DNA of 64,000 nt, from contig JAAALK010000286.1 of the NCBI GenBank assembly GCA_019279435.1, positions 31,061,712-31,125,711 of the forward strand, in the 5' to 3' direction. Of this stretch, positions 32,696-42,881 are shown one piece after another. How positions within the stretch are numbered: the stretch's first letter is position 1; every line of letters begins with the position of its first letter. The stretch comes from Zizania palustris (lineage: Eukaryota; Streptophyta; Magnoliopsida; Poales; Poaceae). The translations under genes were made by a program, and so were the position numbers. The notes below the pieces were generated by a model, which saw only the letters and a list, made by a program, of their open reading frames with translations, searched no databases and was not told the origin of the DNA.

Positions 32696-33142
32696 GCTTT
32701 GCCTCTTACGGAAGACATCGAAGTGTTAGACCTTAATGACGAAGTTCGCTCATTATGGGCTACCTTCGATCTTCTTAAAGCTTATAAACGTCCTCGATTT
32801 CTAATTCCTCGAGATGACTCCGGCGTAATTGCGCCTAAAGTAATCAAAGACATACTGTCTTATATTAAAGAGGAAGAAAAAGAGGTTAACGTAAACAGTT
32901 CGTCTTCTGAAGACGTTATTTGGTCTGAAGACGATGATGAAGCTCGAAATAAAAGGCCTGAAGAACTTGGAAGCTGGGAAAGGAGCCCTGAACGGCTTCG
33001 AACTTGGGCCAAGCTTCAACAAGAACAGAAGGATTTTAGAGCTTCGAAGGGGGGCAAGAGAGTTAAACGCAAAGTTATTAGAACTTCCGGCGCTGGAACT
33101 AGTCGTTCCACCCCTAGCTCTAGGGACCGAAGAGGTCTCTGA
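32696..33142 (+). CDS. B2 antisense gene exon 5: C-terminus
   Basis: After acceptor TATTTTTAG. ALPLTEDIEVLDLNDEVRSLW, then IKEEEKEVNVNSSSSEDVIW (acidic), ERSPERLRTWAKLQQEQKDF, and a basic KGGKRVKRKV end. Stop TGA 33140-33142. Confidence 0.78.
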   Translation, partial: ALPLTEDIEVLDLNDEVRSLWATFDLLKAYKRPRFLIPRDDSGVIAPKVIKDILSYIKEEEKEVNVNSSSSEDVIWSEDDDEARNKRPEELGSWERSPERLRTWAKLQQEQKDFRASKGGKRVKRKVIRTSGAGTSRSTPSSRDRRGL

Positions 33143-34106
33143 TTCCTTCTTGGTATAGATACCAATTTTTCATAATGTAATCTGTAAACACATTTATTTG
33201 AATAATGAATACCGATTTAAAATTGTCTCCATATTTACTAGCCCCTCTTTGGGTATAAGCAACTTCGAAATGTATTCAAAGATGGTTATGCACAAAGAAA
33301 AAACTTCGGAGTACAATTTTTTGGGGGTTCGGAGCCCCTCTGTAATTTAAAGATCTTTTAAAATCTTATGAAATGTCTTCGACTATTTGCAGTCGGAAGA
33401 ATGGCAACTTAGTACCTTTGTTTTATGAAAGAAATCACTTGAGATAACTTCCAGGACACTTTAGTGTCTTAAATAATTTGTCACTTTGGACTGTGTTAAC
33501 AGACATTCGAAGCTCATGGCTCAAATTCTGTTTTGCTTTAGCCACCTTCGGCTCATTTTTGCGATCTCTGTCGAACCAATGGTTCGGAGTTTGCAATGGT
33601 CTCTTTGGACTCTTTTTACGGATGTCTACCAGCCAATGGCTTGGACTCCGTATATTTTGGCCACCTTCGGCTCTTTTTGCGGAAGTCTACCAGCCAATGG
33701 CTTGGACTTCGCAGGTTTTGGCCACCTTCGGCTCTTTTTACGGAAGTCTACCAGCCAATGGCTTGGACTCCGCAGGTTTTGGCCACCTTCGACTCTTTTT
33801 ACGGAAGTCTACTAGCCAGTGGCTTGGACTCCGTATGATGTGGTTTTGGGCTCTTTTACGGATGCCTACAAACCAGTGGCTTGGGCTCCGGATTATGTCA
33901 GCCCCCACGTCGGAAGCTTCGAACTTGCAGGTTCGAAGTTCGAAAATACAACCCAGCTTCATGACACTTCCCTCTCGGTCCACCCCGCGGTTCCAGTGCG
34001 TCCACTCGGAAACTGGAAGTCTATGAGGGGAAGGCACTGTCAGGATCATATGCTTTATTAATTTAGAAGACGATTACAAGAGAATTACAAGGAGCCCTTA
34101 TGCGAA
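33143..34106 (+). repeat. B2 region between convergent genes with 61-bp repeats
   Basis: About seven tandem units (33478-33905) on the opposite strand to B1, e.g. TGGCTTGGACTCCG...GCCACCTTCGGCTC. The units are open in all three plus-strand frames. Flanks 33143-33477 and 33906-34106 are conserved with B1 but carry no recognised gene. Confidence 0.78.
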
Positions 34107-37100
34107 TTATCGCTTTAGGTGCTCCGCATGCCAAGTACGTGCTAACTCTTCACCTTCTAAATTAGCTAACTTAAAGGAGCCAGGGCGCCCTGAACGGACA
34201 ATTAGGTATGGACCTTCCCATTTATTCCCTAACTTCCCTGGTGCTATAATGCTTCGTAGAACAAGATGACCCGGTCTTAGTTCATTGAGCTTAACCTTCG
34301 GGTCGAACCAAGCCTTCGTCTGCTGATGATACTTTGATAAATTTGCTACAGATCGCAGTCTTGTCTCTTCTGACAAATCTAACGAAGCTTGTCTTTCTTC
34401 TTCAATGTCCGGTTCGGTGCTGCGAAATGATCCTCCTTTGAGCTCCGTTGGAGTCATAGCTTCATCTCCGAATAGTAGTCTGAACGGAGTAAAACCTGTG
34501 GACCTTGTTTGCGTAGTCCGAATGGACCACAAAATCTTCGGAAGCTCTTCGGTCCACAGTCCCTTTGCAAATCCTACTATTCTTCGATTTAACCCTGATA
34601 AAATATTTCCATTGGCTCGCTCTACGGCTCCATTAGACTGAGGATGCCTCACTGCAGCAAAACATAACTGAATGCCTAGATCTTCGCAAAACTTCCTGAA
34701 GGGTTCTGCGTCGAACTGTGTTCCATTATCAACTGTGAGGTATCTAGGCACTCTGAACCGGCAAATGATGCTCTTCCAGAAGAATTTCTGTACATTGTTC
34801 GAAGTGATAGCTGTTAAGGGTTCTGCTTCCACCCACTTAGAAAAATATTCAATAGCTACCACTGCGAACTTCAGATTTCCCTTGGCTACTGGAAAGGGAC
34901 CAATTAAATCCATACCCCATCTGGCCATAGGACATACCGGAGCAATGACTTGAAGAGCTGTTGGTGGGCGATGACTCCGCCGACCCATCCACTGGCATCC
35001 TTGACAAGTGCGGACTAAGCTCTCCGCATCAGCTGTTATTGTAGGCCAATAAAGCCCATGGTGAAGTGTTTTTCCTGCCAAAGCTCTAGGGGCTAAATGG
35101 CTACCACAAAGGCCTTCATGAATTTCTCGAAGAATTTCTTGGCCTTCGGCTTGAGATATACATCGGAGTAGAGGGGAACATACTCCGGCCTTGTATAAAA
35201 TACCGTTGATTATTTGATAATTTCTTGCTCTAAGCTTTAATCTTGACAGCTGCGGCTCTTCGGGCAAATTTGTTCCTCCTTGTAAAAGTTCCATGATTGA
35301 ATTTTTCCAATCTGCACTAGGAATGCAAAGAATCTCTGCAGAAGGAATTTGTGGCACCGAAGGTATATTGAGTTCCTCATAGAAAGCTTCTTCGGGCACA
35401 TCCACAGCTCCGGCTGCAGCTTTTGCTAAGATGTCCACTTGCACATTTTCTGCTCTTGGTATACTCCGAATGGAAATACCCTTAAAGTGTGCTTCGATTT
35501 TACGGATTTCTTCTAAGTACTTTGCAAGCTGTGGATGCCGAACTTGGAAACTTTTATCTACGTGCCCTGCTACTATCTGAGAATCTGTCTTTATAATAAT
35601 TCTTGTAGCCCCTAGAGCACGTGCTTTTCGGAGTCCCAATAAAATCCCTTCATACTCCGCTATATTATTGGTAGACTTAAAGTTGAGTCTTGAGGAGTAC
35701 ATTGCTCCTTGCCCTGAAGGTGAAATCAACACTGCTCCAATGCCTGCTCCGGATGCTTGGAAAGCCCCATCGGAGTAAACAATCCAAACTCCGTCACTTG
35801 ACTTCTCCGGAACCAAATTAGCAGGTGGAGTCCATTCTGCTACAAAATCTGCTAGGACTTGCGATTTGATTGCTGTCCTTGCCAAGAAAGATATGCCGAA
35901 GGGTGCTAGCTCAACTGCCCACTTCCCAATCCTTCCAGTGGAATCCTTACTTCGAAGCATATCTCCTAAAGGATACGAAGTTGGTACAATTACATTGTGT
36001 GCCAAAAAATAATGTCTTAATTTCCTCGAAGCCATTATCAGAGCATAAACGAACTTCTCAAGTTCGGAGTATCTTGTCTTCGCTCCTGATAATGCTTCGG
36101 ATACAAAATAAACAGGATTTTGGACCAACTTCCCATTGAAATCCACTTCTCTGACAAGGACTGCGCTGACAGCAGAACCTGTAGCTGCAAGGTAAAGGAG
36201 TAGGGTTTCGTCCGCAGTAGGCACCGTGAGTGTAGCAAGATTACTGAGATACTCTTTAATATCTTCGAAGCTTTTCTGACACTCCGGTGTCCATGCAAAA
36301 TCTTCGGACCCTTTCAATGCTTTAAATATAGGCAAGCTTCTCTCCGCAGACCTTGATAAAAACCTGTTATGTGCTGCCAGACGCCCAGTCAGCTTTTGCA
36401 CTTGCTTTAAATTTTCCGGAGGAGCCATCTTTTGTAGCGCAGTTATCTGAGTAGGGCTAGCTTCAATTCCCCTGCTTGAAACTAAATACCCTAACAACTT
36501 TCCAGCCTTAGCTCCGAAGATACATTTTTCGGGGTTAAGACGGATCCCACATGCCCGAAGGCTATTGAATGTTTCTGCTAAGTCTAGGCTATGCTGGTGC
36601 TTTAAAGCACTCTTTATTACAATATCATCCATATAGGCCTCCACATTACGACCTAATTGATGACCTAGAGCCTTAGCAATTAACCTCGAAAAAGTAGCCC
36701 AGGCATTTCTTAAGCCGAAGGGCATTCTTACATAACAGAAGACTCCCGAAGGAGTTACGAAGCTTGTCTTGATTTCATCTTCGCGCTTCAACCATATTTG
36801 ATGATAACCAGAATACGCGTCAAGGAAGCTTAATAACTCCGAACCTGCGGTGGAGTCAACCAATTGATCAATTCGGGGCATGGGGTAGGGGTCACGTGGG
36901 CATGCTTTATTCAAGGATGTGAAATCAATGCACATGCGCCACTTCCCGGAAGACTTCTTTCTGACGAAGACTGGGTTGGCTAACCATTCTGTGTGAGCCA
37001 CTTCTCTGATAATCCCAGCCTTCAACAATTTCTCAACTTCATCCTTCGCTAGAGCAGCTCTTTCTGTGGACATTTTTCGGAGTCCTTGCCGAACAGGCCA

Positions 37101-38204
37101 GGCCTTCGGGTTTACAAGTAAACTATGTTCAATGATATCCCGATCGACTCCGGTGATATCTTCGTCAGACCAAGCGAAGACATCCAAATTTTCTTCTTCC
37201 ACTTTTTCCAAGGAGGTTGCAACTTCTGGAGGTAAATCTTTACCAAATTGAAATGTATACTCTTTACCATCTTTAACAATGACCTTCGTTGCAATCTCTC
37301 CTTCGGGACTTGGTCTCGGAAAGGACTTCTTCGAAGCTTCGGAGGAGGCTGAAAAAATTTCTTCATTATCTTGTACACTATTTACTTGTCTTGGATCAAG
37401 AGGGGGACCATGACCATATTCCGCTCTCCGAGCAATAGCTTGATCTCCGAAGACAGTAAGGACTCCTGCTTGTGTGGGCATCTTCATGCACAAATAATTG
37501 TGATGCGCCACAGCTCCGAACTGGTTTAGCATGCCTCTTCCGAAGATGACATTGTAAGCATACGGGGCATCTACAACATCGAAGATTACTTCCTCAGTCC
37601 GGGCCAATAAACCTTCTCCGAAGGTAACCTCCAGGCCTATTTGGCCAAATGCATCAAGTGGAGGTCCTGCGAAGCCTTGCAAAGGACGAGCCGCTGGAAG
37701 GAGATGTTTCCTGGAGATGCACAACTGATCGAAGGCTTGAACAAAAATGATATCTGCCGAACTACCTCCGTCAATCAACACCCTTCGAACTTCAGTGCCC
37801 GCAATATCAGCAGTGATAACCAGTGGGTCTGCATGCGGGAACTTAATACCAGCTGCATCCTCCGCAGAAAAAGATATCGGTACATGAGACCACTCCGGCA
37901 TTGCAGCTGCAGACGACGACGTCCCAATTTGGCCTACTTCTATGATGTAGTCCCTTCGCTGTCTCTTGGACATGCTTCCGAGGGTACCTCCTCCGGAGAT
38001 GGGGAGAACTACTCTCTTCCCTCGATCTTGCCCTTCCTCTTGCTTCGGAGGTGGCATAACATTGGCCACCGGAGGGTGTCTTGCAACATCAAAGTTTTCT
38101 ATCCGCGCCACAGCCTGGACCGGCTCAGGGCGCGTTGCAGCTAGAACTCGTTCGGTACTACCTCGACCCGAAGTTCTTTCTAGGTACTCTCCCCTTAGGG
38201 TAAG
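34107..38204 (-). pseudogene. pol: B2 gag C-terminus and complete pol (protease-RT-RNase H-integrase)
   Basis: One open minus frame of about 1,365 codons from the solo LTR junction to TAA 34109-34107. Order: gag tail, protease (LIDGGSSADIIF), RT (LSFLDAYSGYHQI, YMDDIVIKS), RNase H (YSDGAF, AEYEG, KTDSQ, VDILAK), integrase (HEGLCGSH...CQGCQ; MDLIGP, VDNGTQF, GAVERANG), GPY tail. There is no stop between gag and pol, so this family makes one Gag-Pol polyprotein. Damage: the solo LTR in gag, TAC-to-TAA three codons before the natural end, and Trp for the conserved Gly in the RT block NAGATF. First residues of the open frame (38205-38312) come from the inserted LTR. Confidence 0.87.
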
Positions 38205-38699
38205 TGTTGGGGGAAAATATCTCATCTTCGGGGTTATTACCGAAGAAACATAAAGGCAGACAACGGATTCGAAGGTTCCCAGACGATCATCTTCGAAGAT
38301 ACCCGGAACCAAGTTCGAAGTATGAAGATAGGCATTGGTTCGGAGTACATCTTCGAACTAAGGCCCTCCAAGATCTTTTCTGCCAGCTAAGATGGAAGAC
38401 TTATCTTCTTTCTCATTAGATTAGTCTTTTACCATTTTAGCCCTATTAAGGGAACCGAATAGTTTCCACTATGTCGGTTGTAATAGAGGGGTAAATAGGT
38501 CTTTTCCTTAATGTTTGGGCCTATAAATACCCCCCATTTCACCCTGTAATAGGGACCGAATACAAGTTATTCAATACACACATTCGAACTATTCTAAGTT
38601 ATTATCCTTTCGGAGGCTTAGAACAGTTTGCTTCACAAACACTTCGTTTGTTAGTTTCTTTTTCACAGAAACCTGTTAGCGTAATCTTTTACGCCAACA
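38205..38699 (+). mobile_element. Solo LTR of family B inserted in B2 gag
   Basis: 495 bp, plus-oriented, TGTTGGGGGAAAATATCTC to TTTTACGCCAACA. Perfect duplication GTAAG (38200-38204 and 38700-38704). Removing it with one duplication rejoins gag exactly at residues KAILTLRGEY. TATAAATA at 38522-38529. So the B family continued to move after B2 inserted. Confidence 0.94.
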
Positions 38700-39988
38700 G
38701 TAAGTATAGCCTTGCAAGTATCAGTTGCATGGCTTCGATTTTCTCCATGGATGCAGCAGAAAAGGGTCTGGCCCTTGCCAACCGTTTTCCCTGGCGGTCT
38801 CCAGCCGCTGGCCTTGTTCCCCGAAGACTGTGGAGCTCTCTGTGTAAACTTCTGTGGGGGTGCAATATTCATGACTTCAGAACGAGGGTGCTTTTGCCCT
38901 CTTCTCCGATCATGTTGCACTTCGAAGACTGGTTCTTGCGGCTGTGCCGAAGTTTTCACTTCTACTTTAACTTCTTGCAATATGGACGAAGTAGCGGCAG
39001 TCCTTCGAAGCCAACCCTCTTCTGACCTCGCATACTCCTCGAAGTATGACATCAACTGAGAGACCGAGGAGATGCTTTTCCGATGAAGCTTATCCAGGAG
39101 GCCTTGATGAGTGACGCCTTCCCGAGCCGAATCAACTACCGAAGATGCAGACAACCCCCGAATTTGCGACTTCGTATGAGCGAAGCGCTTAAAATATTGC
39201 CTCAATGTCTCTCCGGGGAGCTGTTTCACCTGGAAGAGGCTTCCTGTTGACATGGGAGGCACGAAGGTGCCTTGAAAATTACTTATAAACTTCTTCTTCA
39301 GCTGCGACCATGAACTAATTGATCCTGGCTTCAAGGACCAGAACCACCTTAATGCCACTCCTTGAAGAGCTAAAGGGAAGCACTTCGCCATGGTGTCTCG
39401 AACTCCTCCGCTAGCTTCAATTGCTAGGGCATAAGAACGAACGAACTCTCCGGGATCTTCATCTCCGGCATACTTACAGAGCTTCGAAGTTTTGAACTTT
39501 GGATCAAAGCGAACTTTCTGCAGCTCAGGATGCAGCGGAGATTCATTATCGAAGGAGGCGTTCTCCGGGGCTTCGGGATAATCGAGATTGTCGTCTTCGG
39601 GCACTTCTAGGATAGTTGGGGTGGCTTGAGAGCGAAGCCTGTTCGCAGCTTCCTGTCGCCACCTTGCTACCTCAGCTTGAAGGTTGGCCATTTGAGTGGC
39701 CATATCTCCAAGATTGTCTTCATCTCCTTCGGAAGGATCTTCCGGGTCTTGAGAACTAGTAGGATCAGTTCGAATTGGGATGGAAGGTGGAGGAGGGACT
39801 CCGTGTGGTCGAAGTATGGAAGGGGTTGGCGGAGAAGCTTCGTATGTTCGAGGGATGGAAGCCCCTTCCGGAGTTTGCGGAGGGAATGTCGAAGGCCCTC
39901 CGACTTCAACCGTGTCGAATGGTATCTCTCCGGAGATCCGAGAAGACCTCCGAGTGGGATTGCGGGGTGCGCTCCGCTTAGGAGGCAT
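38700..39988 (-). pseudogene. gag: B2 gag, N-terminal part
   Basis: From ATG 39988 (MPPKRSAPRNPTRRSSRISG), closely matching B1 gag, through the gag core (CKYAGDEDPGEFVRSYALAI, FKRFAHTKSQIRGLS) and the knuckle-like CCIHGENRSHATDTC, to the solo LTR. The last residues of the open frame (38663-38699) are LTR-derived. gag would continue at 38204. Confidence 0.87.
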
Positions 39989-40030
39989 GATGTAAGAAGT
40001 TGGTAGAGAACGAAGTTTTTCGGACTAGGT

Positions 40031-40050
40031 TCCCCACGGACGGCGCCAAC
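40031..40050 (-). other. Primer binding site of B2
   Basis: Plus-strand TCCCCACGGACGGCGCCAAC abuts the 5' LTR at 40051. The reverse strand is the same TTGGCGCCGTCCGTGGGG as in B1. Confidence 0.7.
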
Positions 40051-40545
40051 TGTTGGCGTAAAAGATTACGCTAACAGGTTTCTGTAGAAAAGAAACTAAC
40101 AAACAAAGTGTTTGCGAAGAGAACTGTTCTAAGCCTCCGAAAGGATAACGACTTAGAATAGCTCGAATGTGTGTATTGAATAACTTGTATTCGGTCCTTA
40201 TTACAGGGTGAAATGGGGGGTATTTATAGGCCCAAATATTAAGGAAAAGACCTATTTACCCCTCTATTACAACCGACACAATGGAAACTATTCGGTACCC
40301 TTGATAGGGCTAAAATGGTAAAAGACTAATCTGATGATACAAAAGATAAATCTTCCATCTTAGCTGGCAATAAAGATCTTGAATTGCCTTAGTTCGAAGA
40401 TGTACTTCGAACCAATGCCTATCTTCGTACTTCGAGCTTGACTCAGGGTATCTTCGAAGATGGATGTCTGGAAACCTTCGAATCCACTATCTAATTTCAT
40501 GCTGTTGCGGCAATAACCCCGAAGATGAGATATTTTCCCCCAACA
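40051..40545 (-). repeat. 5' LTR of B2
   Basis: 495 bp, same ends as 28577-29071. Minus-strand TATAAATA at 40221-40228. Followed by the GTATG duplication (40546-40550). Confidence 0.93.
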
Positions 40546-40550
40546 GTATG

Positions 40551-40858
40551 ATCCGGTCAGACCAACAGGGACCCGTCGGTCACACCGATGTGGTGAAGAA
40601 TCCAACACACGTTGGTCAGACCGAATGGCTAACATCGGTCAGATCGACAATGCCTGATCAGAACGCCTGGGTCTCCAACGATCGCCTCGCTGCTGATAGC
40701 TCGGTGTAGGCGCTCTTGTCTAAGAAGAGGAAGATGATACACTGCATGGACACCAAAAGATCAGAGGCAACTCAGCCTAGAGACCGAATTACCGAAAAAA
40801 ACCGAAAAAACCGATAGAAATCTATTACGTGGATTAAATGGGTGATTCACGAGCGAAT
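40551..40858 (-). repeat. X2 LTR fragment (middle piece)
   Basis: Contains four GGTCNGACC-type motifs (40555-40650). A stretch near 40790-40855 (CCGATAGAAATC...GTGGATTAA...GAGCGAATC) aligns with 13795-13845 of the solo X LTR, in the same orientation. It ends where the Q LTR begins. No gene; 40682 region frames are chance. Confidence 0.6.
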
Positions 40859-42602
40859 CTATTGGACCAAAAAGGTCGACTAGAGGGGGGTGAATGGGAG
40901 CTTTTAAAATTTCAGGCTAAAACTAGATTCTATTTTAATTCAGTCTTCTGCAGAACGGGCTTCGAACACACCCTTCAGAAGTCTAATTTGGAGGTATTTT
41001 ACAACTCCGAACTCAGGCTTCACAAAGAGCAAAAGTCCGAAGTCAAGAAGACTTCGCTCACACCCACAAAACCCCAAAACACAACTCTGCTAGGTTTGTG
41101 CTGGCTCCGCACACAAGGTGCCTTGAGCAGGCTTCACCCTTCACACTTCGCAGGAGTAAGTTTCCCTCTGAGGGCTTTGACTAGATACTTTGCACTAACA
41201 ACTGGTACTAGGCTTCATATTTCGAAGGGGAGAAACCAGACAGAACAGACTGCGCAACGGACTTCTCCCGAGGAAAGAAAACAGGCCTCGAGTCTGACTC
41301 CACTCAGTGTTTCGCTAATAAGCAGAGAGGACTTTGCCTCTAGTTTACACAGAGCGAACTCACACTGAGAGATACACACAAATCGCAAGAACAAAACATT
41401 CTCACGTTTCGCTCGAATAGAAACAGAGCAAAAACTTCTGGCTAGAACAGAACGAAGTGTAGCACAGAGAAATCAACACATGCAGAGCAAAATGCATATA
41501 CAAGTTCAAGCAACATATGAAGAACAAAATGAAGATTTCATTGCATGAATAGGGAACACAAAAGACTCATAAGACTGAGTACATGGATGAGGTGGCTAGC
41601 TCTGAAGTTCTAAAAATGGCTGCTCAAAGTGTTGCTTAGACCTACCCAGCCTTCACTATTTATAGGCCCTACTCAGCCATGTGAATATACTACTTTACCC
41701 CTAGGGTTTACACTGTTTTTGTCTCAGCCAGACAAGGGGTACAGATGGTAGTCTACTTTTCTGGAGGCTTCTTTTGTCAGCTTCGTAGAGGAGATAGCCT
41801 CAGCTTTTGCAGAGCAGACACGATTAGCCTTTGCACAATTGGAATCTTCTAAAGCCCCCTTCGCACATGAAGTGTGCAGAAGCTTCGGTGACAAGCTTTG
41901 AACCCGTAGGCCTTTGCTTCACCGAAGACAGTCTTCGATACAGTGACGGTTTTGAGTCAAAGCCGTCAAAGCACTTGAGCCTTCGCGCCATCACCTCCAA
42001 AGTGGACCACCACGGCTTCGCAGCTACTCCCAGCTCAAACTCCGTTAGTCCGTGCACCGAAGCCATCCATGACTGAAGTATCTCAAGTCAAGCACACTTT
42101 AAAGCCCCACCTTTGGAGTACCTTCACCACCTTCCGAAGTCCCTCCGTCCAAGGCCTCCGCATGAAGCATATCCATAAGGACCTCTTCACAGTGTCTCAG
42201 CCCTGAGCACACTCTACGAATACCCTTATCTGAACCATGCCTTCGATGCACCTTGACTTCTGAGATCTTCGTTAGGTGTCCCTTGGAGTTCCTCCATCCA
42301 GAGCACAGTTCAAATGCCTTGCCTCAATGGTGAGGACTTCATCCACCATACTGCGAAGTCACTCCTTCCGGAGCACCCTTCAAAGTGCCTCGCCTCCGAG
42401 GACTTTGCCTCGAGGTACCTTCAGCCGGAGCCACCCTCCACACTTTCTGCCTTCGCATGGCGCACCTTGACTCGAGGACCGACCTCGACCCTACACAGCC
42501 TTCCTGACCGAGCTCCCTGCTCGCCTGGCACCAAGCCTCCCACTTGACCTAGGTTCACTCGCTGCAAACCGTCCATCACCTCCGAAGACACCTGCGCACC
42601 AC
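40859..42602 (-). repeat. Copia Q LTR, main part
   Basis: Starts TATTGGACC (TG changed to TA), then GACTAGAGGGGGGTGAATGGGAGC, the same terminal block as family M (CCAGAGGGGGGTGAATGGGCGCC), but differs elsewhere. Rich in CTTCG/CCGAAG. Minus-strand TATAAATA at 41657-41664. It is interrupted at ACCAC (42598-42602) by copia M and appears to resume at 62677-62772, where CTTGTCAATCACTCATCA resembles the inverted 5' part of the S LTR. No gene is credible in it. Confidence 0.6.
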
Positions 42603-42609
42603 TGAGCTG

Positions 42610-42822
42610 CAAAATGTTCACAGCCTTACTGTTGCTCAGATGCTGAGCAATGATACCAGCAGTACCATGCTCAGTGACTGGCAAAATGACAAACGTGCTG
42701 TGAACGCAAATGTCCCATATGTCCGAACCCTGGCTCATGAGATAGGCTCGCATGCGAGTCTTCCAATAATTATAGCCATAGGCTTCCAAGGACGGGACCT
42801 TGCCAGGAGACGTCATAGTCAC
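42610..42822 (-). pseudogene. gag: Second copy of M gag, N-terminus only
   Basis: Residues 1-71 (MTMTSPGKVPSLEAYGYNYW to AVNIL) match the intact gag start at 52168, then the sequence changes abruptly to Q LTR at about 42610. Followed by the same leader and PBS (42868-42879, inverse of TGGTATCAGAGC). It is the 5' end of a second M unit in tandem with the main one. Confidence 0.85.
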
Positions 42823-42881
42823 TACTGGGGTTTAGAACCGGTTAAGGTATGGGAAAACCCTAACCTCGCTCTGATACCACT

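Larger units (their letters stand above)
29524..33142 (+). pseudogene. B2 antisense gene, five exons, one nonsense codon
   Basis: Exons 29524-30469, 30543-31196, 31270-31706, 31780-32607, 32696-33142, totalling 3312 nt (1104 codons). Introns of 73, 73, 73 and 88 nt all start GT and end AG, phases 1,1,0,0. Reading through intron 1 shifts the frame, whereas splicing restores it exactly, which strongly supports a real intron. The product would be 1,103 aa: Ala-rich start, conserved domain (about residues 110-280), basic KKRK stretch near 400, coiled coil (about 680-810), acidic then basic end. The last codon of exon 3 is TAG (31704-31706) where B1 has CAG, the only in-frame stop. The gene runs convergent to gag-pol, with its own TATA box. 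Function is unknown; nuclear location is suggested by the basic stretches. Confidence 0.83.
28577..40545 (-). mobile_element. Ty3/gypsy element B2, full length, inverted
   Basis: Minus-oriented copy of the B family: 5' LTR 40051-40545, PBS, gag (split by a solo LTR), pol, tandem array, antisense gene (on the plus strand), 3' LTR 28577-29071. It is flanked by a perfect GTATG (28572-28576 and 40546-40550). The two 495-bp LTRs differ at about nine positions by eye. It is the best-preserved B copy: gag-pol is open for about 1,365 codons from the solo LTR to the C-terminus. Confidence 0.94.

Noticed and set aside
42877..42881. CCACT left of the M LTR taken as a target duplication with ACCAC at 62672
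   Set aside because: The left bases are part of the PBS leader of the tandem unit (same at 52223-52227). The better match is ACCAC at 42598-42602, outside the whole complex.
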